Origin: Mactromeris polynyma
Taxonomy: Eukaryota > Mollusca > Bivalvia > Venerida > Mactridae
Direction of reading: 5' to 3'
DNA: 64,000 bases
NCBI GenBank assembly: GCA_032209605.1
Contig: JASFXZ010000032.1
Coordinates: 8,185,722 to 8,249,721 of the forward strand
This document shows, in pieces, positions 12,401-24,929 of this stretch; within the stretch, counting starts at the first letter, position 1, and each line of letters begins with the position of its first letter. The position numbers and the translations under genes were made by a program. The notes under the pieces are model-generated. The model worked only from the letters and a program-made list of their open reading frames with translations, had not been told where the DNA came from and searched no databases.

Positions 12401-12667
12401 TGTAAATAAATTAACAAAAATTCTGTACGCAAATAAAGTAGCAGATGGACTTGTTTCAAGTTCTCTTGCACTGAGCGCCACAGACTGTCGGCTGCATGTT
12501 TACAATTATGATTCATACATTGTTATTCAGTTAATGAATCATTACACACCAGAACTCGATATGGAACCAACTATCAGTTAGGAGAGAGTTGTATCAAATC
12601 TGCATCTGGCTTTTCAACATGTCTGACAACTGTATAACTTGCGTGTAAAAGTTTCAATTTGAACGAT

Positions 12668-12742
12668 GATTTCATCAGTTACTGTATCTCCGATTTCATC
12701 AGTTACTGTATCTCCGATTTCATCATTTACTGTATCTCCGAT
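12668..12742. repeat. 24-bp tandem repeat, 3 copies
   Basis: ATTTCATCAGTTACTGTATC plus TCCG repeats three times, the third with CAGTT changed to CATTT. Confidence 0.85.
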
Positions 12743-13041
12743 TTTATCTCATGTCATTGTTATAAATCAATGAAATCAGGTTTAAAATAACTTCCCTCTG
12801 ATTTCTGTCGTCAACCTCGTGCCTCGACTTGGTCACATGTGTCTCTGGTTATTTTTGTTATACTTTCTTTCCATTTTTTTGGTATTCTAGATTTTATGGC
12901 TGCTGTTTTTTTTGTCGTCTGCTTACCAGTATACTGAATAAAATATTGAAGGCTGTGCATCATGCAACCTCTACAGAGCAGCCCTCTCTTGAGCAGTAAC
13001 CTCTCTTCAGTAACATATAAATTTTCATTAGTAAAAGATTA

Positions 13042-13270
13042 CTACAACTTCTCAGCAACAACAACCTCTCAACAACAACAACCTCTCAACAACAACAACA
13101 ACCTCTCAACAACAACAACCTCTCAACAACAACAACAACCTCACAACAACAACCTCTCAACAACAACAACCTCTCAACAACAACAACAACCTCTCAACAA
13201 CAACAACCTCTCAACAACAACAACCTCTCAACAACAACAACAACATCTCATCAACAACAACCTCTCAACC
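13042..13270. repeat. (CAA)n-rich microsatellite
   Basis: Blocks of CAACAACAACAA separated by CCTCTCAA give a Gln/Asn/Thr-rich reading frame of about 115 codons. The frame has no splice context or recognisable domain and is best explained by the repeat. Confidence 0.85.
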
Positions 13271-14068
13271 ACAGCCAAAATTTGCATCTCTCAAAGGGTG
13301 TTGGTCTGACAAGGTTGCATTGTACATTATTCAGTCGGAATTGCTTCACAATGAAATCTGTTAGCTGCTAAATGATTCTATGTACGGGTGGATTGGTTAC
13401 ATAAATATATGTACATAGTCTATACAGCCATATATAAACTGAAGTCACATTATTGAGGTAATATTATTTCCACAATGAGGCAGTGATTACACACTTGTTT
13501 TGTCCAAGGTCAAGGACATTATTCCATTAAGCTGACTACTTGAGATTAATCTGTAGGGAAAAAACTTACCAACTATACATATATGGGGAGACTACCTCTA
13601 GAGTGAAAGCAAAAGGAGTCTTTCTGCATCTATATTTATATTACACATACACTGGTTTTGCGTTTCACCCCTCGGTCTTTTCTACCAGACTTGCTTAGGG
13701 AAATTGTAGACTGAATAAGAAAATGCATGGGGATTTTTCTAAGCTGTACTAACATGGTTTTGCTATTTGCATATCAGTGTTGTGTAAACTAATCAAATCT
13801 TACGTTAACCACCAAGGCAATATCTCTTCAAGTGAACAGTGTTTGTAACCTTTACAAAGATTGTTTAAAATTTCTATAAAGGGTACGTTAAATTACCGAA
13901 ATCCACTGAATTTCCATTTTGGATCTGAAGTGACCAGCGAGCTTAACATATCAGCATTTTTTTATCAGTTGCACAACAAATCTTAACCTTCAAATTGCGC
14001 CGACCATCTTTTTTTAAAGATATTTCTTGTTTAACTCTACATTGATCATTGTTTAATCCTCCACCTGA

Positions 14069-14172
14069 TGACGCTTGTCCTGGAAGTGGTTGTGATAGCT
14101 TAAATGAAAGGGCAGATTGACAACGCTTGTCCTGGAAGTGGTTGTGATAGCTTAAATGAAAGGGCAGATTTA
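14069..14172. repeat. 52-bp tandem duplication
   Basis: The stretch starting ACGCTTGTCCTGGAAGTGG occurs twice in direct tandem, 52 bp apart, essentially identical. Confidence 0.85.
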
Positions 14173-15177
14173 AAACTGAATTTTTACAAGCTGGGAACTG
14201 GCCGCATTTTCACAAAAATTCTCAAATTGATATTTCTTCGGTCAATTATTTCATAAAAATCAGTAGCAGCCTTGATATTGTTATTGATGTAATGTCTAAA
14301 TCTTGTGTCCAAATGAACTCTTCTGTGTGTACAGTATTCCCTTCCGAAACAACACCTCTCATGATAGACTACCTCCATTGAATGACATTATAAATTCCTC
14401 CAATGCAATTTTAACGTAAAATTCCCTCGCAGAAATGTGCAAGAATGTAAAAACTCGCGAAATAAGTTTTTGAAAATCCAAGTTTGAGACAAAGCTCTAT
14501 TTAGGACCTGATCTTTCATAGAAGTTACTTAATTGTCTCTTTTCTTGTTTGCTCAATTTTTGTACTCTACTCATATATCGGTTAAGACCACAACTTTGCA
14601 GTTTTCACCAAATTATTGTTTCTGGCTTTGTATTATAACTTGAACAAACCTCTGCTTAAACATCCCAATTTATCCATTTGTTACTGTAAAACTTTGTCGA
14701 TAGAAAGGTTGAAAATGTTCATGCAAAGTTTTAAAACTAATAAGATACCTTCATCCAGTATTCTACTTTCAAGCTGAAGTTTTGTATTCAATAGAAGTGC
14801 TAAATTAGCTTCTCATATCAGTGCTACATGTATAAAGATAATGATATTACATGAAAACATTATTTTCTTCAAATATTATGATTTTATGATACTTTGTTTC
14901 ATTTCATTAGATCATCAATATGTTCCATGTCTGTGCGCTTGTTCACGGGATACATTGTTTGTCATGTGATCTGTAATATGTATATCCTACAAATAAAGTT
15001 TCATACTTAATGTTTCTTGTTTGTAATTTATTGGGTATCAATTACTACTGTTGGAATATAAACACATTATTATCTGATTAATTTGTAAATTATTTGATTT
15101 ATTGATCACCTGATCTGATTATCTATTGATTTATTGGGATATCAATATATTTCTTAGCTGATTTATTATTTATTGAT

Positions 15178-15385
15178 TTATTGATCAGCTGTTAAGTTTA
15201 TTAATTGATTTATTGATCAGCTGTTTAGTTTATTAATTGGTGTATTGATCAGCTGTTTAGTTTATTAATTGGTGTATTGATCAGCTGTTTAGTTTATTAA
15301 TTGGTGTATTGATCAGCTGTTTAGTTTATTAATTGGTGTATTGACCAGCTGTTTAGTTTATTAATTGATGTAATGATTAGTTGTT
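15178..15385. repeat. 32-bp minisatellite, about 6 units
   Basis: Unit TTGATCAGCTGTTTAGTTTA plus TTAATTGGTGTA. The central copies are identical and the edges diverge into TGATTTATTGATC-rich sequence. Confidence 0.9.
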
Positions 15386-15881
15386 TACTAGATCGAGTGA
15401 TTTACAGATTCTCAATCCACTCAATGATTCTTTGCTGATATTGTGATTGAAGGGAGATAACTGGTCTGAATAAAACTTATAGTTCAAGATGACTGACGTA
15501 ACTTGTATCGATATCCAGTCATGTTTGTATTGTATTCAGTCACATTTTATAGTGAAACATGAAAAATATGGCACGTCTATCACAATGGCACATTTTATAT
15601 GAACTTATTTTTACATATATCCTGGCTGATTAAGCATCAGTGAAAAAAATGATGTAAAAAACTATGTTGTACAATATGGTGATAGCATTGTGTTCTGTTG
15701 TGTGTTATGTCACATATTTATTATATTATTAAACTTTTTTTTCATTTCCTTTTCCCGTACATCAAGGGTTGAGGCTGAACTACTGTAATTCTGTTTTGTT
15801 AAAGAGTTTGTTAGAATAGTCTTGCGCTGCGATCTGGCATGTACTTAAACAAAAATGTTGTTTGTGAACTGAAAAATGTTA

Positions 15882-16035
15882 CAGTGAAACCTCAATAATA
15901 AGACCACCATTGTTTCTGAAGAGATGTAGTATTACTTGTACAATGGTCATGTTAATAATTGGGTAAACTGTTCGATGAAAGTATGGTCTTAATGAGATGG
16001 TCTTAATTTCGAGGTGGTCTTTAATTGAGATTTTA
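15882..16035. mobile_element. MITE family A, diverged
   Basis: Starts CAGTGAAACCTCAATAATAAG and ends near TTAATTGAGATTTTA. The core is poorly kept and the right end is decayed. Confidence 0.55.
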
Positions 16036-16673
16036 TTTTATATGTTTTCATGTTTGTCTGATTTTGTGGAAATGTTAGTGAGATAGCGTTTTCTTGAATT
16101 AGTTGACAAATCTAGATGTTTTGTTTAACAACTTCTGCAATCTGCATTAACTGTGTCTTTCCTATGGAAATTTCTTGTCTTTCATTGTTGTTTGATGTGT
16201 ATGTCGTATACTCAACATTTCTGTTTTATGTATGTATGCTACTGTAGGCCGTAGGTAACGCTACTTGATTATATTTATATGTATTATGACTTGTACAGAA
16301 AGTTTTGTACTAGATAACTGGTAGCGACCTTTCGTAAGCATCCTTTTCTGGGTAAATTTATTAAATTTCTGTTAACTAAGCTTTGTAAATCATTGTCATG
16401 GATTCTGTACATGATTTTTCTTCTCTGAATAATAATTTAAAAATGCATGTTTTGTCGTAAAAGTTAGACATACATTTTTAATGGATGGTAAAAATAATCA
16501 TTGAAAATGTTTGATAAGTATGTGTGATTTTGAATTTTATTTGAGGACAAAATTTTATCTGCAAATTGTTTGTGCGATAAACTTGTTATATAGAATGTAA
16601 GATTTGGTATCAAGCGGTCGAAGTGAACTGAGGCGCGTTTAGAGGTAGAGGAAGTATGTGAGAAACTTGACCT

Positions 16674-16748
16674 TTGCTAGCAACAAAATGGCGTCCACCC
16701 GACCAGACGACATTCTGCATGGACGCCATTTTGTTAAACAAAGCTAGC
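16674..16748. repeat. Hairpin with two ATGGCG arms
   Basis: ACAAAATGGCGTCCA at 16683-16697 and its reverse complement at 16720-16734 form a perfect 15-bp stem with a 22-nt loop. An outer GCTAG pair extends it imperfectly. Each arm carries AAAATGGCG, which resembles a YY1 binding site. It may be a very short inverted-repeat element. Confidence 0.6.
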
Positions 16749-17355
16749 ACTGTCAGATCACACTACCTATCTTAAAATGGGCGCTTCCTTTTCTATGTTT
16801 AAGAAACGGCCCAGCTACTTTTGCTATATAGCGCAATGTGGAATTCTATTTTTCCTACCTGTAACAAACATGCCACAGGTGTATCTGTGTGTAAAAATGG
16901 CGTAGACATGATTATTCGACTTTCACCAGACACTCTTGATATGCATTTTGTCTTGTTGTACGATACGGGCCTATTGAATAAGTGATATTTTTCTCTTCAC
17001 TTTGACCTTGTCGTATATATATGTGTTGTCATGGTGATATTGGCTTAGAATGAATGGAAATGAATATGATGTGACATGTTGTCATTTTCATGCTTTTTTT
17101 AGGGGTCAGAGGTCAACATGCTGGGTGACTTCATATTACATTGACAGATGTATGTTTCAAATGTTTCAAATATATTCATAATGATCTCTGATTGGATGTT
17201 ATTGTTCGTGTCAAATTGAAATCTATGCCTATTATATCAATGCTTTCATCATTGCTATGTCATTATCATGTGTTGTCTTCGGAGCTGACTGACCTGTTTA
17301 TGTTGCACAACGTCTGTATAAATTATGTTTATATGTTCTATTCATGAATCTGGAA

Positions 17356-17361
17356 AATAAA
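17356..17361 (+). terminator. Candidate poly(A) signal AATAAA
   Basis: AATAAA followed within about 30 nt by T/GT-rich sequence (TTTGTGTTTATTT). It could end the long plus-strand 3'UTR that would follow the exon at 6501. Isolated AATAAA motifs are common in AT-rich DNA. Confidence 0.3.
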
Positions 17362-18723
17362 TATATCCACCATTTTGATTTTCAATTTTGTGTTTATTTA
17401 TCTTCTCTCAATTATAAAATGATTAAATAGAACTATAAATCTGTCATCACATGCTGATTAGGCAACAGATAATATTACTTAACAAACAGATGTTTAAAAC
17501 AAAAAACTGTGTGTGTAAATTTCGGATAACCACTCAAGTACAGAAATAATGAAGTAAAATGACTACACATGACTTAAAAAATATTAAAAAATACTGCAAA
17601 ATGCTTTATCAAGGAAATATTTCAACTTTTTAGATGATGATGAAAAAATACAATAACATAATATTTAAGTTCAGTACATATACAATAAGTTGTGGTTAAT
17701 AAAATACTTTTAGAGCTTAACCTCAACCTCTGGTTGATTGATTGTTGTCAAGGGGCAATTACTCATCCTATGAGGACGGCAGTACAGTAATTGAGAAGCA
17801 ATTAAACAAATAAACAAATTTATACTGGGGGTGCTAAGACCATGCTTTTGTAATAATACAGCAATGTTCCATAATTCTGCTCATGATTTTCAGTTCTGTT
17901 TAACAGAAAAAAATCACATACTCTAGCTATCTGATGGTCAAATAGATTAATGTCCATAGATAATTATATAATGAATTACATGCTTTTATTTGCATAAACA
18001 AATCAGGTATATATTCTAAACTTGAAGCTCACTTTTCTCCCTTTATCAGGAACAAGATGTCAAAAATGAAAGATCTTTACCACTTCAAAGAAGAAGGATT
18101 AAGGAAGAAGGATTTGTTTGGTGTTTATAAGGGAAAGACTTACACCTGATGATAAACAGCTGCACAGGCATAATGTGTTGAGGGAATATCTAATTAATTT
18201 TGCATATGATATATAAAATATTCCAATCTTGCAATTAGTTACTTGGAAGTGGTAGTTTTTTCTGTTCAATTATTCTGTCTTTTATATACATCTAATTTCA
18301 TACACAGTACCTTGTGATGTAATTCCACTGTTAACATAAAAATGAAATTGAATTTTGTATTCCTCTTTATAAAAACTACACACATAATTAAATAAATAGA
18401 CACATTCCTGGATTAGTATTGTGAATTTACTACAATACCTTCATGCAACAATTATCACCTATGAATGGAGAAAACAAAACGTGGTATCTATCAACTATCA
18501 TAATATAATTGGAGTGACAGTTTAATTTGAAAATATGTTGTTTCCTAAGTGGTGCATGCAGAAGATAAGTTCACTTTCTATTCAACATCATTGTGATGTG
18601 ATTTCTTGGGCATAGATGTAGGACTGAAGCAACACTACTGCAGCAACGTTGTTGAGCGACCGGGTGATTTTGCAAATTAACTTTGCAGAAAGATTTACTG
18701 GACATTTTAAATTCCCGCTTAAA

Positions 18724-21700
18724 ATGTTGTTTGGTTTAATATTGTCCTCGCTGATATCTCTATCGGTATGTGTATACCGTCCGAGCGTCGGTGATGTTTT
18801 CCAGTGGCAGCTACAGGTTGACGACAGTCATCCATTTGACTACAGCATGCACGCTGATCTTTATGACGTGGACCTCTGGGCGGTGACGTCCCAACAAATA
18901 TCCGCAATACATGCGTGAGTAATAAAATTTTACATTTTAATTATTGCTAATTGGTTCTGCAAGATTCTTACTGTATCAAATTTATACACATATATATAAA
19001 TGTCTCCTTGAGCCTTTGGTGTGGCTGCTCGTGCTGTATGTGACATTTCCTGCCCGGATTGTATACTTACTGTTTCACATTTTTTGGTGCATGTCTTTTT
19101 TCAAGATATTTCTTGATAAGATAGGATGTTTTACAATCAAACTGTTATCGATCTGTTCTAAATGTCCTAGTATTTAGACTTCAGTTTTTGAGTTTTGCTG
19201 AAATTGCACCAATTAAGTATGATAGTATGCTTAAAATTAACGACCTTGTTGATAAGTTTTTGTTCATTTTTTCTATTATATTCATTTCACCAAGTGGTGG
19301 CATCATATCTTTACCGTTTCCATGTGAAACATACATAATTCCTTATAGCTCTAAAAGGTCATTGTATTATCGGTAGATTCTACTTTCAAAACTTTGTGAC
19401 TTACATACAAAAAATGAAAAAAAAGCCTTTGCACCACAGTGTTGTGTTGAGAAGATGACAAATAACTCAAAATAAACCCAAGCCTGCAGAAAACGTCATT
19501 TGCACCACAATGTCGTGTTGGGGGAACGACGACAAATTTTCCTGCATTGCAAAGAAAAGGCTATTGCACCACGGTGTTTTGGAAATAACGTATTCCCCAA
19601 GTTTACAAACACACCTTGTAGAAATAAAGTGACAATAGTCATAATTCTTCCTGATTCAACAACATAAACGTAATCATATTGAGAGACTATTGATATATTG
19701 ATAGTCTCACATTGTTTATAACTTGTAAATAACCAAGTACACTTTGAAAAAATATGTTATTTCAGAAAAGGAGTGAAGGTGATATGTTACTTTTCTGCTG
19801 GTTCCAAGGACCCTAACAGGCCGGATGCCCATTTATTCCACAGTAGTGACATTGGTAACAAGATGGATGGTTGGAATGAACACTGGACTGATATAAGGTG
19901 GCTTCTAGTTTCTGCAGAATTTTTATTACAGTAAAACCTCCCCTAAAGACCACTTCTATAATAAGACCAACTTAAAACCAATAACAAAATTTTCAAGTCC
20001 ATTTTCACTCTTTTGACCTTTATTTAACCTCAATATTAAGACCAACTCAATAAAAATACCAGTTTTCAATGGTCCCAAAGGTGGTCTTATTATTGAGGAG
20101 TGATCAATATAAGTTGTAAGAACTTGTTTCACAAATGATGTAAAATAAATAAGCTTAAACCAAAAAAAACAAGTTATATATCTCATTATCGAAAGTTTAT
20201 GGAGAAGTGGCTTTGTGTTGAAATTATCAATTAATTACAGTAGTTGTAGAACTAACACAGCACATTTTATATAATGAGCCATTGACAAAATGATTGGATG
20301 ATAAACTTGCTCTGTTTTGTTAAATGTTGAATCCTATTTAGTATGTGCATAAACAAAATTGAAATACAGTCGGACCTCGTTTATTCGGACCTCGTTTATT
20401 CGACAACTCTCTATCCAAATACTTTGTATCATCCGAAATAATTATCAGGTCCCGATGTATCATAGGCACGGTGAATTGAATTCGAAACCATGTATTATTC
20501 GAAATTAAATTTCGGACCTGATGAATTCGAATGAACGAGGTCCGACTGTAAATGCAAACATAATCTAATGCCCACAATACTTTTGTCTTGTAAGATCAGA
20601 CAATGTGAAGTCTATCATGAAGAGTAGAATGGATCTAGCCAAGAGCAAACATTGTGATGGTATTGAACCGGACAATGTAGATGGATATTCCAACGGAAAT
20701 GCTAACATTGGATTCAGCTTCCATGATCAACTAGTCTATAACAGATGGTTGGCAGATCGTGAGTACATGTAGTTCAATACGTGTTAATGTCACCTCAGTT
20801 GTTGTTGTGTTGTATGCTGTGTTTCCACATTTTAGTTACATATGGCAGTCAGTTGATCTAACCAGTATTGCTGGCATCAAGAAATGATGTTACTTATACA
20901 GAAACATAGCATGATCGCAACATATCAGCGATTTTTGTACAGTTCTGAAATAAATAGATATTTATCTTTAAAAAAGCCGAGGTTATCAAATTTGTAAACC
21001 AAATGCTTCCTTATTGAGACTGAATAACAACATAGTGGCCAAGTGTATGAAAGCCTGTTGGAGACATTTCAGCTTCAAGAATTCCCGGATTCAATTTTCA
21101 AATTCACGAATTCACGATTTTAATTTCATGACTTCAAGATTTTAACTTCACAAATTCATGATCTCAACTTCACAAATTCAAGATTTCAACTTACAAAATT
21201 CATGATTTCAACTTCACAAATTCATGATTTCAACTTCACAAATTCATGATCTCAACTTGAATTTGAGAATTGTTGGAGCTGAAATGTCACCACAATGCTT
21301 TCGTACCAAGTGCCTTAAACTGAAATGTTCTTCACAGCTAGACCATGCTTTTGAAATATAAGTTGCATTATTCCAGAGGCTCATGCACGTGGTCTTTCTA
21401 TCGGACTGAAAAACGATGTAGAACAACTCCAGGAACTTCACTCCTCATTCGACTGGGCTCTCAACGAAGAATGCCATTCCTATGATGAATGCATGGAGTA
21501 CACAGCATTTTTAAATGAGGGGAAGGTAGGTTAATATGCATTATATATAAGTTTAAATACTATCTATTCAGTGTAGTAATATTTTATATTATTATGCCTC
21601 ATTATTATATTCATGAGTCATTTAGCGCTATGATTAGCCGAGGGCATATCACATGATATGTGACAAACTGAATGTTATCCGCCATGTGACCGCTGAAGAT

Positions 21701-22133
21701 TTTCAATATTCATGTCACACTCACTGCTATGTGATATTTATATCATGTCAAGAGTTGATAAAAGAACGACATTGTATGAACTAAAACAAGTGTGGTTTGT
21801 AGCCAATCAAATGATGGAATGTAAACTAGAATTTGGCACACAAAAATCATTTTGAGAATGTTTGTGGTACATATTTTGTCATGAAAATAAATAAATTTGA
21901 ATAAAATATTAAAGGAAGATTTCAATTTGATATATCAAAAATGTTTTGCAAAATGAAACATAATTTATCTTTATATCATTATGTAGGCTGTTTTCAACAT
22001 TGAGTACGTAAACAGTCATCATGTGTCAACATCCAACAGAAACAAGTGTACGTCCAATCACCCTGCTGGAATGAGTACTCAGTTCAAAGATTGGGATCTC
22101 ACATCATGGGTGTGGCGCTGTTCTCATCAGTAA
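18724..22133 (+). CDS. Secreted GH114 endo-alpha-1,4-polygalactosaminidase-like protein (5 exons, 260 aa)
   Basis: Exons: 18724-18914, 19766-19897, 20595-20758, 21377-21525, 21987-22133; phases agree and the sum is 783 nt ending in TAA. The N-terminus (MLFGLILSSLISLSVCVY) is a signal peptide, so the product is probably secreted. GH114 signatures in order are VDLWAV, KVICYFSAGS with RPD, GWNEHWTDIR, CDGIEPDNVDGY (acidic residues D129 and E132), AHARGLSIGLKND, and a Cys pair in NEEC/DEC followed by a GK..VFNIEY end. Characterised family members cleave alpha-1,4-linked galactosamine polymers; most known members are bacterial or fungal. Length fits a single GH114 domain. Four introns and a near poly(A) signal show a true animal gene. 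The first in-frame ATG before the signal peptide was taken as start. Substrate in this animal is unknown. Confidence 0.9.
19929..20100. mobile_element. MITE family A in GH114 intron 2
   Basis: CAGTAAAACCTCCCCTAAAG start, shared core in reverse orientation (AATTTTCAAGTCCATTTTC) and a decayed right end near TTATTGAGGAG. It lies 32 bp after the donor of exon 2. Confidence 0.7.
20367..20549. mobile_element. MITE family B (CAGTCGGACCTCG ends), TA-flanked
   Basis: Starts CAGTCGGACCTCGTTTATTC and ends GAACGAGGTCCGACTG, flanked by TA on both sides, so a TA target duplication as for Tc1/mariner/pogo elements. About 183 bp, no ORF. The first 19 bp contain a short extra repeat (CGGACCTCGTTTATT twice). 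In GH114 intron 2, about 45 bp before the exon 3 acceptor. Confidence 0.85.
21115..21255. repeat. 22-bp minisatellite in GH114 intron 3
   Basis: Unit AACTTCACAAATTCATGATT plus TC, about six copies, ending about 120 bp upstream of exon 4. Confidence 0.85.
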
Positions 22134-22206
22134 TCACTGTATGGAACACTGTGTCTGATGTTATCCAGCAAGGCCCGCATGGATTAAAATAATGTACCAA
22201 TGAATT

Positions 22207-22212
22207 AATAAA
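22207..22212 (+). terminator. GH114 poly(A) signal AATAAA
   Basis: AATAAA lies 74 nt after the TAA stop and is followed by T-rich sequence (TTTCATTTTTTCATTATTT). This is the expected position for a short 3'UTR. Confidence 0.65.
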
Positions 22213-24644
22213 ACAAGGAAATATTTCATTTTTTCATTATTTCTCCATGTGTTGGTCGTATTTCAATACTCCATGGATTCTATTCCACCAGCACGAGAGG
22301 TCAACAATTTCTTATATCCAACAGTAAGATGGTTTTATTGTCCCTTCACTGTATACATATCAGTATATAAATCAGCTGTTTGAGATCCTGGTTTTCAAAA
22401 ACATTCATTCTTGACACAGCAGACGACAGGAAATAAACAGTAAGGGGAGACTACTCCTAATGTAAGGTGAATTTGCAAGAAATTAAAGTTGTTTCCCTTT
22501 GAATAATCATACTATTCATCTGAATCGGTACATATCAGGCATGAGAATGCGAAATTTCAAAATCAGCTGAAAATTCGGCAAGGGATCCAGGGGGCCACTG
22601 ATGCTCCTGGTGTTTAAGCATTTAAGACGGCTTAAATTGTCTTAAAAACGGCCCTTCTAAGTGTCAAATCTGCGGAATTCCTTGAATCAGCGGGAAATTC
22701 TCACATAAATGTATTTATAAAGAATAAGCAAAAGATTCTCAAACATTTCCTGGGTATTATATATATCGACAAACAACTTTGCTGTGATTTTGTACAAATT
22801 ATATTCTTTGTGTTAAATACAGATTGCACCGACTATAGGAAACAAAATCATAGAAAAGTAAAGAAACATAAAAAACAACATCTAAGATTTCACACGTCAA
22901 GACACATCACACAGAATACAAAAGAGAAATGAACAACATAGCTTGAAAAAATGAATGAAAACTGTCATACAGTAAGTGAACACTACAAGTGTTGAATTAT
23001 ACAAATTAACCACTTCCTTTACACCTCCATGAACACACATCCTTTCATTCTTGGGCCACTACCAACTTTTTTACAAAAGTATCCTGAAATCTGATGCTAT
23101 GAGATCCCAATCTACCGAAGCATCTAAATTTTAGCTGAATCTCAGCTCAAATATTGTCTCAGACTGTTGATATTTTTCTCATCTGAGACCGGACTCAAAT
23201 TCGGTATTACAAAACGAAAAAAACAGATGAGCTTTTTTCTCAGAAAAAAAGTCAAGAGATGCAAAATGAGATTGTCTCAAACTCTGATTTGAGAAAACTG
23301 AGATACTTTGGGAGATTGGAGCCAGATCACAGTGGTAAGTGTAAATCTCATACAATTAAATCCCACTGTTCTATATGGTTGTCATCTAGCGACAAATAGT
23401 GTAACAGTTGAATGGATTCGACTTTGATGAGATTTGAACATGAATTGAGCATGGAAAGGAAACTGACGTTAAATTATTTGCATAATCTTGCAACATCACA
23501 TAAAAAAATCACTTTCACAATGACTACATTAGATGAACTACATTAATCATATCTTACTAACATTCGCATCTTTTCAATCAACACAGTCGTCTCCCTTTGC
23601 AAAGAACCATCATAAATTTCTTCAAAGTATATTGTTAAATAGAGTTTTGTTCTTTTGAATTACACAGACATCCATCATTACACGGTATTCATGAAGGTAG
23701 AGATTCACGGAGCACTAGGGGAGGTAAGCGCTGTCGGTGGATTGGCTTCCTTTACATCACACACGCATAAATATGTCTCAGCCACAAACACAGAAAAAAG
23801 CACAAAATGATAATGTCTACATGTATAAATGTATAAAATGTCAAAATCATTCATAATAACAAAATATCTAGTTCTGTCATGTATGTAGAACTATGAATCA
23901 GGACGCGACATAAAACAAAACATTCGCTCATACACCTGTATAGGTTTAACACAACATTAATACTAACATGTACTTCCTATTAATCAACTGTAGATTATCC
24001 AAGTCAACGGCTGACCATTGTTTTATAATCAAATACATACCATATGGAATATCAGAATGAGTACCATTGCTTACAGAAGGTGATTATTCGTTGTCAGTAA
24101 ACAATTGTGCAAATTAATTACATGCATAGGAACGAGTTCATTACCAAAGCGCCTAGCCATTGGTTGTATCTACATGCACCAAACAACTACACAGTGAAAT
24201 GTCAGGTTGTATCTACATGCACCAAACAACTACACAGTGAAATGTCAGGATATTTACCATCAAAATTTTACTGCCCATAAAAAATGGAAGAAGATACAAC
24301 ATACATATAGGTTTTAGTTGACAAAATGTTGACATTCAATGCATGTATATCCATTCATTCATCAATTTATGAATTACACAGAGTGGGGAATTTGTTCCAA
24401 CAAACCATTACCAAAGCAGGAGCTATGTAAATATTATCCTAATACGTTAGATTTGTGTGTTTATCTAACTGACTTATTGATAGGCCTGGTAAAAATTCCT
24501 TCGTCTCAGTAAAAAATTGGAAACTACAATAAACAATAAAGAAGGAAATCTTCTCATGATCTGGTAAAGATTTGAAATTATCTGCTAAACTACATACAAA
24601 CAATTTTCAGCCATACTTGATCAACAATAAAATAAAAAACATCA

Positions 24645-24822
24645 CAGTCGGACCTCGATTATTCGACAACCTTCAATCCGAATACTTGGTATCATATGAA
24701 ATAAAGATCAGGTCCCAATGTATATGTTTAGGCACATTTAATTGAAATGGGCTATTTGAAACTATGTATTATTCAAAATAAAATTTCGGACCTTATGAAT
24801 TCTAATGAACGAGGTCCGACTG
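24645..24822. mobile_element. MITE family B
   Basis: CAGTCGGACCTCGATTATTC to GAACGAGGTCCGACTG, about 178 bp. Right flank TA, left flank CA. It lies about 110 bp beyond the PIGT stop, so it may be in the PIGT 3'UTR. Confidence 0.8.
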
Positions 24823-24929
24823 TATTTCATACATCTCCAACAGGTGTTCTTTAATTTGAGCGTAATGAGATATGATAATATAAATGGGAACGGAATGATT
24901 GAACGGATGTCAAAGTTGACTAGAATTCA

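Larger units (their letters stand above)
6559..18723. other. Long gene-poor stretch (3'UTR-like or intergenic)
   Basis: No coding exon recognised. It is AT-rich and holds many transposon-like elements and tandem repeats listed separately. AATAAA signals at 9833-9838, 14992-14997 and 17356-17361 are followed by T/GT-rich DNA and could be alternative ends of a plus-strand transcript from the exon at 6501. Between about 13.3-15.1, 16.0-16.6 and 17.4-18.7 kb I see nothing recognisable beyond AT-rich sequence. Confidence 0.45.
22134..24929. other. Intergenic/3'UTR between convergent GH114 and PIGT
   Basis: The two genes converge here. Apart from the GH114 poly(A) signal, one MITE family B copy and a 43-bp tandem duplication at about 24,159-24,249 (core TCTACATGCACCAAACAACT), I see nothing coding. 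Part of the right half is presumably the PIGT 3'UTR on the minus strand. Confidence 0.6.

Noticed and set aside
12962..13309. 115-codon Gln/Asn/Thr-rich frame
   Set aside because: Produced by a CAA microsatellite; no flanking exon features.
18649..18723. Upstream start for the GH114 protein
   Set aside because: It would begin at TTG and put 25 residues before the signal peptide; the ATG at 18724 starts directly with the signal sequence.
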